Shown: positions 27,149 through 35,254 of the stretch, one piece after another
How the letters are laid out: each line of letters begins with the position of its first letter
Position numbering within the stretch: position 1 is the first letter of the stretch
Notes under the pieces: model-generated
Told to the model about the DNA's origin: nothing
Seen by the model: only the letters and a program-made list of their open reading frames with translations
The model's database searches: none
Translations under genes and position numbers: made by a program
Assembly (NCBI RefSeq): GCF_049199905.1
Contig: NZ_JBLZPK010000034.1
Span: 62,001 to 126,000, forward strand
DNA length: 64,000 nt
Origin: Shinella sp032095155
Lineage (GTDB): Bacteria; Pseudomonadota; Alphaproteobacteria; Rhizobiales; Rhizobiaceae
Direction: 5' to 3'

Positions 27149-27841
27149 ATGACCGACCTACTTCCGAGACAGTCGCTGGCGACGCGGCTGCGCAACAATT
27201 TCCTGACCGGCCTCGTCATCTGCGCGCCGATCGCCATCACCATCTGGCTGACTTGGACCTTCATCCACTGGGCCGACAGCTGGGTGAAACCCTATATCCC
27301 CGCGCGCTATAACCCCGAAAGCTATCTCCAGTTCGCCATTCCCGGCTTCGGCCTGCTGATCGCGCTGGTGCTGATCACGCTCGTCGGCTTCCTTGGCAAG
27401 AACCTGATCGGCCGCTCCATCGTCGAATTCGGCGACGGATTGTTCAACCGCACGCCGCTGGTGCGCACGGTGCACAAGAGCCTGAAGCAGATTTTCGAGA
27501 CCGTGCTGAAGGACAAGGGGTCTTCGTTCAACAAGGCCGCGATGATCGAATATCCGGGGCCGGGGCTCTGGGCCATCGTCTTCGTGGCGACGGATGCGCG
27601 CGGCGAGATCGCGACGAAGTTCAAGTCGATGGGCAAGGACATGGTTGCCTGCTTCCTGCCGCCGACACCGTTTCCGACCGCCGGCTGGCTTGTCTATGTT
27701 CCCAGGGAAAAACTCGTGCCGCTCGATATGAGCGCGGAAGATGCCGCCAAGCTCATCATCTCCGTCGGCCTCGTCACGCCGCCGGAGAAGGCATTGCAGC
27801 TCATCGAGAACGAAGAGCGCAAGGCAAAAAAAAAGGGCTGA
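27149..27841 (+). CDS. DUF502 family membrane protein
   Basis: Membrane protein of 230 residues in the DUF502 family, function unknown. There are two hydrophobic segments (about residues 18-40 and 62-85), then a soluble part with GRSIVEFGDGLFNRTPLVRTVH and the PTPFPTAGWLVYVP motif typical of the family. The C-terminus is highly charged (NEERKAKKKG). ATG 27149 has GGA six bases upstream. It follows the GNAT gene by 34 bases, so it may be part of the glmS transcript. Confidence 0.88.
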   Translation: MTDLLPRQSLATRLRNNFLTGLVICAPIAITIWLTWTFIHWADSWVKPYIPARYNPESYLQFAIPGFGLLIALVLITLVGFLGKNLIGRSIVEFGDGLFNRTPLVRTVHKSLKQIFETVLKDKGSSFNKAAMIEYPGPGLWAIVFVATDARGEIATKFKSMGKDMVACFLPPTPFPTAGWLVYVPREKLVPLDMSAEDAAKLIISVGLVTPPEKALQLIENEERKAKKKG

Positions 27842-27913
27842 GGAAAACGCGCGAGCGCTTTCTTTTTCTAACCAACGCTCCACCCGTCATCTATGAGCGG
27901 TGCCCTATCCGTC

Positions 27914-27995
27914 GTCATCCTCGGGCTTGACCCGAGGATCCAGCCACACCCGCTGAGTTTGCCGCGTGGATCCTTCGGTCAAGCCTGAGGATGAT
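27914..27995. repeat. Compound palindromic intergenic repeat
   Basis: Two 29-base arms, 27914-27942 and 27967-27995, are inverted copies matching at 25 of 29 positions, separated by 24 bases. The left arm is itself a hairpin (CCTCGGG, loop CTTGA, CCCGAGG). The sequence type, with GTCATCCTCGGGCTTGAC, resembles the short intergenic mosaic/palindromic elements that are abundant in Rhizobiales genomes. It lies after the DUF502 gene, and the transcript could fold into a long stem-loop. Confidence 0.75.
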
Positions 27996-28060
27996 GAAGG
28001 AGGCGTCCGGGATGTGATCGGAATTTCGAGCCGTCTTGAAAACGAGACGACTCGAGCGCA

Positions 28061-28276
28061 TTATTCCGTTACGTCGGCGCTCTTCTGGTCACCCACGAGC
28101 ACCTTGCCGTCTTCGGCCGGAAGGCGGGATTGTTTTTCCGTGGTGGTGACGCTGGCAGTCGTGATGGTCTTGTCGACGTTGACCTCTGCCGAGGTTTTGG
28201 TATGCCAGGCGCAGTCCGCAAAGGCTGCGGATGCCGAAAGGCCGAGCGTCGCTGCCACTACGAGAACTGTCTTCAT
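28061..28276 (-). CDS. Small secreted protein, function unknown
   Basis: A 71-residue protein with a clear signal peptide (MKTVLVVAATLGLSASAAFA) and a predicted mature part of about 50 residues beginning near DCAWHTKTSAEV. The mature part is polar, rich in Thr, with one Cys near its start and no second Cys. ATG 28276 has a good AGGAG eight bases upstream; an upstream in-frame extension lacks such a site. It is 78 bases downstream of the recG... run on the opposite side of that gene's end. I do not recognise the family. Confidence 0.75.
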   Translation of the reverse strand: MKTVLVVAATLGLSASAAFADCAWHTKTSAEVNVDKTITTASVTTTEKQSRLPAEDGKVLVGDQKSADVTE

Positions 28277-28353
28277 GGCATTTCTCCTTCTTCGCTGGTG
28301 CGGAAAGAAGTATGCCTTCGAACGCCGATAAGGCGAAATCACGATTTTGTGGA

Positions 28354-30459
28354 TCAGCCCGCCCGCAGGAACCGGATCGCCTCGTCGCGGCGGTGGAGAT
28401 AGAGCAGCGTGCGGATCGCTTCGCCGCGCTCGCTTGTCAGCTCCGGGTCGCGTTCCAGCACATAGGCGGCGTCCTTGCGGGCGATTTCCAGGAGATCGCC
28501 ATGCGCCTCGAGGCTTGCGACGACAAAGCCGGGCGTGCCGGACTGGCGGGTGCCGAGAAGCTCGCCTTCGCCACGCAGTTTCAGGTCCTCCTCGGCAATG
28601 CGGAAGCCGTCCTCCGTCTCGCGCAGAATGGAGAGCCGCGCCTGACCGTTCTCACTGAGCGGACCCTTGTAGAGCAGGACGCAGCTCGATGCCTCTTCAC
28701 CGCGCCCGACGCGGCCACGCAACTGGTGGAGCTGGGCAAGGCCGAAGCGCTCGGCATGTTCGATGACCATGATGGAGGCGTCGGGCACGTCGACGCCGAC
28801 CTCCACGACGGTGGTTGCCACGAGAAGCCGCGTCTCGCCGTTCTTGAAGGCCAGCATAGCGGCATCCTTTTCCGGTCCGCTCATGCGCCCATGCACGAGG
28901 CCGGCGGCATTGCCGAAAACGCTGGCAAGCGTGGCATGCCGCTCCTCGACGGACATCAACTCGCTTTCCTCGGTCTCCTCGACCAGCGGGCAGATCCAGT
29001 AGGCCTTCTTGCCTTCGGCAAGAGCCGCGCGCAGGCGGTCGACGATGTCTCCCACGCGCTCCTGGGGTACGGTGACGGTCTGGATCGGCTTGCGGCCAGC
29101 CGGTTTCTCCGTGAGTTTCGAGACGTCCATGTCGCCGAAGGCGGCCAGAACAAGCGTGCGCGGAATGGGCGTTGCCGTCATGACGAGCATGTGTGGGGAA
29201 ATACCCTTGGCCGTCAGCCGCAGGCGCTGGTGCACGCCGAAGCGATGCTGCTCGTCCACCACGGCCAGCACGAGGTCCTTGTAGGCGACGTTGTCCTGGA
29301 AGAGGGCGTGCGTGCCGATGACGATCTGCGTCTGACCGGACGCGATGCGTTCGAGGATGGCGTCGCGCTCGCGGCCCTTGGTGCGGCCGGTGAGCACGTC
29401 GATGGTGACGCCGGCCGGTGCCGCCATGCGGGAGATCGTCGCAAAATGCTGCCGGGCCAGAATTTCCGTGGGGGCCATCAGCACGGCCTGCCCGCCGGAT
29501 TCGACGGCGGCGAGCATGGCCATCAGCGCCACGGCCGTCTTGCCGGCGCCGACATCGCCTTGCAGAAGCCGCAGCATGCGCTGCTCGCCGGCGATATCCT
29601 TCAGCACCTCGGCAATTGCCGTCTGCTGGCTGTTGGTCAGCGAAAAGGGCAGGGCATCGATCACGGGACGGCTCAATGCACCCGTGGCGATCACCGGCCG
29701 GCCGGCGACCTTGCGCAGGCGCTGGCGCACGAGGGCGAGCGAAACCTGTCCGGCCAGGAATTCGTCATAGGCGAGGCGGCGGCGGGCGGGGGCCTGCGGG
29801 TCGAGGTCGGTCTCGTCGCGCGGGTCGTGCAGGCGGTGGATCGCGTCGTAGGCGCTGGGAAAACTCTGGCGCTGGGCAAGCGGCGGATCGATCCATTCCG
29901 GCAGATGCGGCACACGGGCGACCGCCGCCTCCACCGCCTTGCGCAACACGCGCGACGTGAGGCCGGCAGTCAGGCCATGCACGGGCTCGACCAAGGGCAC
30001 GTTGTCCGCCTCGGTGAGCCGCGCCATATAATCCGGATGCACCATGGAGGCGCGGCCGTTGAACCAGTCCACCTTGCCGCTGACGACGACGGTTTCATCG
30101 ATCGGCAATGCCTTTTCCAGCCAGTTGCCCTTGGCGCGGAAGAAGGTGAGCGCAATATCGCCGGTCTCGTCGTGCAGGAAGACGCGGTAGGGCATGTTCG
30201 ACTTGCCGGGCGGCGGTGGCTGGTGACGGTCGACGCGCCCCGTGATGGTGACGATGACGCCCTGCTGCGCATTGGCGATGCCGGGCTGGTTGCGCCGGTC
30301 GACGATGGAATGCGGGAAATGGAAAACGAGATCGATGACCCGGCAATCCTCGATGCTTTCCTGCCCGAGCAGGCGTGCAAACAATTCGCCAAGCTTTGGG
30401 CCGATACCGGGAAGCGTGGAGAGCGGTGCGAAGAGGGGATCAAGCAATGCGGGTCTCAT
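28354..30459 (-). CDS. recG: ATP-dependent DNA helicase RecG
   Basis: Branch-migrating helicase that reverses stalled replication forks and processes recombination intermediates. The 701-residue protein has an N-terminal wedge domain with an OB fold, then two RecA-like domains. Walker A is GDVGAGKT, Walker B/DExH is VVDEQHRFGV, and the TRG-like C-terminal part has QLRGRVGRGE. The ATG at 30459 is chosen because MRPALLDPLFAPL matches the usual family start; a TTG at 30504 is the alternative. It is divergent from sdhE-mfd. Confidence 0.96.
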   Translation of the reverse strand: MRPALLDPLFAPLSTLPGIGPKLGELFARLLGQESIEDCRVIDLVFHFPHSIVDRRNQPGIANAQQGVIVTITGRVDRHQPPPPGKSNMPYRVFLHDETGDIALTFFRAKGNWLEKALPIDETVVVSGKVDWFNGRASMVHPDYMARLTEADNVPLVEPVHGLTAGLTSRVLRKAVEAAVARVPHLPEWIDPPLAQRQSFPSAYDAIHRLHDPRDETDLDPQAPARRRLAYDEFLAGQVSLALVRQRLRKVAGRPVIATGALSRPVIDALPFSLTNSQQTAIAEVLKDIAGEQRMLRLLQGDVGAGKTAVALMAMLAAVESGGQAVLMAPTEILARQHFATISRMAAPAGVTIDVLTGRTKGRERDAILERIASGQTQIVIGTHALFQDNVAYKDLVLAVVDEQHRFGVHQRLRLTAKGISPHMLVMTATPIPRTLVLAAFGDMDVSKLTEKPAGRKPIQTVTVPQERVGDIVDRLRAALAEGKKAYWICPLVEETEESELMSVEERHATLASVFGNAAGLVHGRMSGPEKDAAMLAFKNGETRLLVATTVVEVGVDVPDASIMVIEHAERFGLAQLHQLRGRVGRGEEASSCVLLYKGPLSENGQARLSILRETEDGFRIAEEDLKLRGEGELLGTRQSGTPGFVVASLEAHGDLLEIARKDAAYVLERDPELTSERGEAIRTLLYLHRRDEAIRFLRAG

Positions 30460-30562
30460 GGCGGGCAAAATCGCCGGAGATGGTGCCTTTGGCAAGGCTG
30501 ACAAGCGGCTTTTGCCGGTTTATAGAAGCGCCGGACCGCATTTCAGGGAAGGCAGGACGATC

Positions 30563-30871
30563 ATGACGGGAACGACACGCTCGAGCGCCGAGATCGACCC
30601 GCGCCGCAAGCGCATCCTCTTCCGCTGTTGGCACCGTGGCATCCGCGAGATGGACCTGGTGCTGGGCAGTTTTGCCGATGCCGAGATCGCGACGCTCTCC
30701 GACATGGAACTGGATGAGCTCGAGCGCATTATGGCCGAAGAGGACAACGATCTTGTCAAATGGGTGACCGGCGAAAAGCCGGTGCCGGAGGAATTCCGCG
30801 ACGGTCTCTTCCCGCGCATTGCCGCCTACCGCCCCGATTTCTCTCCGCTCTTCAAAGACGCAAACGCATGA
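30563..30871 (+). CDS. sdhE: FAD assembly factor SdhE (DUF339)
   Basis: Small protein that promotes covalent flavinylation of succinate dehydrogenase SdhA. It has 102 residues. The family motif is RGIREMD (RGxxE type), within CWHRGIREMDLVLGSF, and the following helices include MAEEDNDLVKWVTG. The ATG at 30563 has AGGA five bases upstream. Its stop overlaps the mfd ATG (ATGA). The sdhE-mfd pair opposite recG is common in Rhizobiales. Confidence 0.93.
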   Translation: MTGTTRSSAEIDPRRKRILFRCWHRGIREMDLVLGSFADAEIATLSDMELDELERIMAEEDNDLVKWVTGEKPVPEEFRDGLFPRIAAYRPDFSPLFKDANA

Positions 30872-33800
30872 TCCCCGGATTTTCTCCCGAACGCATCGCG
30901 GCCGCCGGCCGACCGCTGACGATCGGCGCCGTTCCCGCGGGCGTCGAGCCGCTGATCCTTGCCGATCTCGCCCGCAAGACCGGCCCCGTTGCCTATGTGC
31001 TGTCCGATGGCCAGCGCATTTCCGATCTGGAGCAGATGCTCGGTTTCGTCGCGCCCGACATTCCGGTTCTGACGCTGCCGGGCTGGGACTGCCTGCCCTA
31101 TGACCGCGTCTCGCCGAGCGCCGAAGTCTCCGCCCGCCGCCTTTCGGCATTGTCGGCGCTGATTGCGCACCAGAAGAAGCCGCATGCGGCGATCGTTCTC
31201 GTGACCGTCAATGCCATGTTGCAGAAGACGGCGCCGCGCACGACAATCGAAAGCCTCGCCTTCTCGGCCAAGCCCGGCAATACCGTCCGTATGGACGACA
31301 TCGCAGCAAGGCTGGAGCGCAATGGTTTCGACCGCGTCGCGACGGTGCGCGAGGTCGGTGAATTCGCCGTGCGCGGCGGCATTCTGGACGTGTTCGTACC
31401 GGGCAGCCTGGAGCCGGTGCGCCTCGATTTCTTCGGCGATACACTGGAGAGCATCCGCTCCTTCGATCCGGCCAGCCAGCGCACGACGGGGCAGGCGCGT
31501 TCGCTCGATCTCAATCCGATGAGCGAGGTGACGCTGACCCCGGAGACGATCTCGCATTTCCGCAAGCAATATCTCTCCTCCTTTGGTGCGGCGACGCGCG
31601 ACGACGCGCTGTATCAGGCCGTTTCCGAGGGCCGGCGCTATGCGGGCATGGAGCACTGGCTGCCGCTGTTCTACGACGAACTGGAAACCGCCTTCGACTA
31701 TCTCGACGGCTTCCGCATCGTCACGGACCATACCGTGCGTGAGGCCGCCGTCGAACGCTCCCGCCTCGTGCGCGACTATTACGATGCGCGTCTCGCCTCC
31801 GCGACACCTGGCAAGGGACACGTCGCGCAATCGACGCCCTACAAGCCGGTGCCGCCGGGCCTCATCTATCTCGATGCCGAGCGCTTTGCGCGCGAACTCG
31901 ACGAACGCAACGCCATCCGTCTGACCCCCTTCAACGAGCATGAAGGCGAGGCGCGGCAGGTCGTGACCGTCGAGGCGCGCACCGGTCAGCGCTGGGCGCG
32001 GCCTTCGGGCAGCGAGGATGCTGAGGGCGCCCGCGTCAACGTCTTCGATCAAGCCGTGAAACATATCGCCGACAAGCGGGCCTCCGGCGCGAAAGTGCTT
32101 GTGACCGGCTGGTCAGAAGGCTCGCTCGACCGTCTGTTGCAGGTTCTCTCCGAACATGGTCTCGGCAATGTCGTTCCGATCGAGAAATTCGGCGATCTCG
32201 CGAAACTGAAACCGGGCGAGGCGGGCTCCGCCGTTCTCAGCCTCGAAAGCGGTTTCGAGGCCGGCGATGTCGTCGTCATCGGCGAACAGGACATTCTCGG
32301 CGACCGCATGGTGCGGCGTTCCAAGCGACGCAAGCGCGGCGCGGATTTCCTCACCGAGGTTGCTGGCCTCGACGAGGGCTCGATCGTCGTGCATGCCGAG
32401 CATGGCATCGGCCGGTTCGTCGGGCTGCGCACCATCGAGGCGGCGGGCGCGCCGCATGCCTGCCTCGAACTCGTCTATGCCGACGACGCTAAACTCTTCC
32501 TGCCGGTCGAAAACATCGATCTTCTCACGCGCTATGGCGGTGAGGGCACGGATGCGATGCTCGACAAGCTCGGCGGCGTCGCCTGGCAGGCACGCAAGGC
32601 CAAGCTGAAGAAGCGCCTGCTCGACATGGCCGGCGGCCTGATCCAGATCGCCGCCGCGCGTCTTGTGCGCCATGCGCCGGTGCTGGCGGCACCTGACGGT
32701 ATCTACGACGAATTCGCCGCCCGCTTCCCCTATGACGAGACGGACGATCAGGCCAACGCCATCGACGCCGTGCGCGAGGATCTCGGCGCGGGCCGGCCGA
32801 TGGACCGCCTCGTCTGCGGCGACGTCGGTTTCGGCAAGACGGAAGTGGCGCTGCGTGGCGCCTTCATCGCGGCGATGAACGGCGTGCAGGTCGCCGTCGT
32901 CGTACCGACCACGCTGCTTGCCCGCCAGCATTTCAAGACCTTCTCCGAACGCTTCCGCGGCCTGCCCATTCGCGTCCAGCAGGCGTCCCGCCTCGTTGGC
33001 TCGAAAGAGCTGGCGCTGACGAAGAAGGAGTTGTCCGAGGGCAAGACGGATATCGTCGTCGGCACCCATGCGCTGCTCGGCTCGTCGATCAAATTCGCCA
33101 ATCTCGGCCTGCTGATCATCGACGAGGAGCAGCATTTCGGCGTGAAGCACAAGGAGCGGCTGAAGGAGCTGAAGAGCGACGTGCATGTGCTGACGCTTTC
33201 GGCGACGCCGATCCCGCGCACGCTGCAGCTTGCCATGACGGGCGTGCGCGAGCTTTCGCTGATCACCACGCCGCCGGTCGACCGCATGGCGGTGCGCACC
33301 TTCATCTCGCCCTTCGATCCGCTGGTCATCCGCGAGACGCTGATGCGAGAGCACTATCGCGGCGGCCAGAGCTTTTATGTCTGCCCACGTCTCAGCGACC
33401 TCTCGGAAATCCACGACTTTCTGCGCCAGGATGTGCCGGAACTGAAGGTCGCCGTCGCGCATGGCCAGATGCCGGCAACCGAACTCGAAGACATCATGAA
33501 CGCCTTCTACGAGGGCCAGTACGACGTGCTGCTCTCGACGACCATCGTCGAATCCGGCCTCGATGTTCCCACGGCGAACACGATGATCATTCATCGCGCC
33601 GACATGTTCGGTCTCGCCCAGCTTTACCAGCTGCGCGGTCGCGTCGGTCGTTCCAAGGTGCGCGCTTTCGCGTTGCTGACGCTGCCGGTCAACCGGACGC
33701 TGACGGGCACGGCGGAGCGACGCCTCAAGGTGCTGCAATCGCTCGATACGCTGGGCGCAGGCTTCCAGCTCGCCAGCCACGACCTCGACATCCGCGGCGC

Positions 33801-34380
33801 CGGCAACCTGCTCGGCGAGGAGCAGTCCGGCCATATCAAGGAGGTCGGCTTCGAGCTGTACCAGCAGATGCTCGAAGAGGCCGTCGCCGAGATCAAGGGG
33901 GACGAGGAGGTCGCGGACAGCGGCTGGTCGCCGCAGATTTCCGTCGGCACGCCGGTCATGATCCCCGACGACTACGTGCCGGATCTGCACCTGCGCCTCG
34001 GCCTCTACCGCCGCCTCGGCGAGATCACCGAACTCGGCGATATCGACGCCTTCGGCGCCGAGCTGATCGACCGCTTCGGGCCGCTGCCGATCGAGGTGCA
34101 GCACCTTCTGAAGATCGTCTATATCAAGTCGCTCTGCCGCGTGGCCAATGTCGAAAAACTCGATGCCGGCCCGAAGGGCGTCGTCGTACAGTTCCGCAAC
34201 AAGCAGTTCCCGAACCCAGCGGCGCTCGTCGGCTATATCGCCAAGCAAGGCACGCTGGTGAAGATCCGGGCGGACCAGAGCCTGTTCCTGTCACGCGATT
34301 ATCCGACGCCGGAAAGGCGCCTGACGGGCGCGGCACAGGTGATGACGCAGCTGGCGGGACTGGCAAAACAGCAGGCATGA
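30868..34380 (+). CDS. mfd: Transcription-repair coupling factor
   Basis: ATP-dependent translocase that removes stalled RNA polymerase and recruits UvrA. It has 1170 residues: a UvrB-homologous N-terminal region, the RNA polymerase interaction domain (about residues 500-590, near VVHAEHGIGRFVGL), and RecG-like motor domains with GDVGFGKTE (Walker A) and IIDEEQHFGV, then QLRGRVGRS. The C-terminal TRCF domain closes the protein. The start overlaps the sdhE stop. A strong terminator follows immediately. Confidence 0.97.
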   Translation: MIPGFSPERIAAAGRPLTIGAVPAGVEPLILADLARKTGPVAYVLSDGQRISDLEQMLGFVAPDIPVLTLPGWDCLPYDRVSPSAEVSARRLSALSALIAHQKKPHAAIVLVTVNAMLQKTAPRTTIESLAFSAKPGNTVRMDDIAARLERNGFDRVATVREVGEFAVRGGILDVFVPGSLEPVRLDFFGDTLESIRSFDPASQRTTGQARSLDLNPMSEVTLTPETISHFRKQYLSSFGAATRDDALYQAVSEGRRYAGMEHWLPLFYDELETAFDYLDGFRIVTDHTVREAAVERSRLVRDYYDARLASATPGKGHVAQSTPYKPVPPGLIYLDAERFARELDERNAIRLTPFNEHEGEARQVVTVEARTGQRWARPSGSEDAEGARVNVFDQAVKHIADKRASGAKVLVTGWSEGSLDRLLQVLSEHGLGNVVPIEKFGDLAKLKPGEAGSAVLSLESGFEAGDVVVIGEQDILGDRMVRRSKRRKRGADFLTEVAGLDEGSIVVHAEHGIGRFVGLRTIEAAGAPHACLELVYADDAKLFLPVENIDLLTRYGGEGTDAMLDKLGGVAWQARKAKLKKRLLDMAGGLIQIAAARLVRHAPVLAAPDGIYDEFAARFPYDETDDQANAIDAVREDLGAGRPMDRLVCGDVGFGKTEVALRGAFIAAMNGVQVAVVVPTTLLARQHFKTFSERFRGLPIRVQQASRLVGSKELALTKKELSEGKTDIVVGTHALLGSSIKFANLGLLIIDEEQHFGVKHKERLKELKSDVHVLTLSATPIPRTLQLAMTGVRELSLITTPPVDRMAVRTFISPFDPLVIRETLMREHYRGGQSFYVCPRLSDLSEIHDFLRQDVPELKVAVAHGQMPATELEDIMNAFYEGQYDVLLSTTIVESGLDVPTANTMIIHRADMFGLAQLYQLRGRVGRSKVRAFALLTLPVNRTLTGTAERRLKVLQSLDTLGAGFQLASHDLDIRGAGNLLGEEQSGHIKEVGFELYQQMLEEAVAEIKGDEEVADSGWSPQISVGTPVMIPDDYVPDLHLRLGLYRRLGEITELGDIDAFGAELIDRFGPLPIEVQHLLKIVYIKSLCRVANVEKLDAGPKGVVVQFRNKQFPNPAALVGYIAKQGTLVKIRADQSLFLSRDYPTPERRLTGAAQVMTQLAGLAKQQA

Positions 34381-34381
34381 A

Positions 34382-34414
34382 AAAGCCGCCCGGTTTGAAC
34401 GGGCGGCTTTTCAG
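34382..34414. terminator. Terminator after mfd, shared with the convergent gene
   Basis: AAAAGCCGCCCG (34382-34393), loop GTTTGAA, CGGGCGGCTTTT (34401-34412) form a 12-pair stem directly after the mfd stop. The A-run and T-run make it bidirectional, so it also serves the convergent oxidoreductase gene whose stop is at 34429. Confidence 0.92.
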
Positions 34415-34428
34415 AGCTTTCGACATAT

Positions 34429-35100
34429 TCAGTTCTGGCCGACGCGTTCCTGCGCCTTCATCGCCGCGATCTCCCGCAAAGCGTTGGTCAGCACATCCAC
34501 GGACTGGGCGCCCATCACAGCATATTTGTTGTCGATGATGAAGCAGGGCACGCCGGTGACGCCCATGTCGCGGGCCATGCCGATCTCTTCCTTGACCGAA
34601 TCGACGTCCGCACCGGCGGAGAACAGCGCGGTGACGACGGCGCGGTCCATGCCGACTGCCTCCGCCACGTCGAGCAGCACGGCGCGGTCGCCGACATTGC
34701 GGCCCTCTTCGAAATAGGCCTTGAACAGGGCGACGGCCACGCGGCTCTGGACTTCGGGACCTTCGATCATCGCCCAGCGCAGCAGGCGGTGCGCGTCGAG
34801 CGTGTTCGGGCTGATCTTCACGGCCGGGAAATCGAAGGCGATGCCATCCTGTTTGCCGAGGCCTGCCAGCATGTCGTGCGCACGGTCCACGGCATCCTTG
34901 CCGCCGAGCTTTTCGGCGAGGTGCTTCTTGTGGTCCACGCCCTCGGGCGGCATGTCGGGGTTCAGCTGATAGGGGCGAAACGTCACCGAGACGGCGAGAT
35001 CGTCCTTCACGCTCTCGATTGCCTGTTCCAACCGTTTCTTGCCGAGGTAGCACCAGGGGCAGACGACATCGGAGACGACATCGATCGTAATGGCTTCCAT
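34429..35100 (-). CDS. DsbA-family thioredoxin-like oxidoreductase (FrnE-like)
   Basis: Cytoplasmic DsbA-fold dithiol oxidoreductase of 222 residues. The active site CPWC is at residues 14-17 (DVVCPWCYLG) and the cis-Pro loop is GVTGVPCFI near the C-terminus; a helical insertion lies between. There is no signal peptide. These features fit the FrnE/YwbO subgroup, linked to stress or polyketide maturation in other bacteria, but its substrate here is unknown. ATG 35100 has AAGGA seven bases upstream. Confidence 0.9.
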   Translation of the reverse strand: MEAITIDVVSDVVCPWCYLGKKRLEQAIESVKDDLAVSVTFRPYQLNPDMPPEGVDHKKHLAEKLGGKDAVDRAHDMLAGLGKQDGIAFDFPAVKISPNTLDAHRLLRWAMIEGPEVQSRVAVALFKAYFEEGRNVGDRAVLLDVAEAVGMDRAVVTALFSAGADVDSVKEEIGMARDMGVTGVPCFIIDNKYAVMGAQSVDVLTNALREIAAMKAQERVGQN

Positions 35101-35254
35101 CCGGGTATCCTTTCGAGAGGCCGGGATCTCCGGCTTTGGCGCGGTCCTGTGCAGGCCTCGCGCCGTCACTTCAAACTTACCGCCGAGATAGGCCCACCGG
35201 CCACAGCTTTCAACAGGTTACCTCAAGGTAACCGCAATTCTGGGGATAGCCCCT

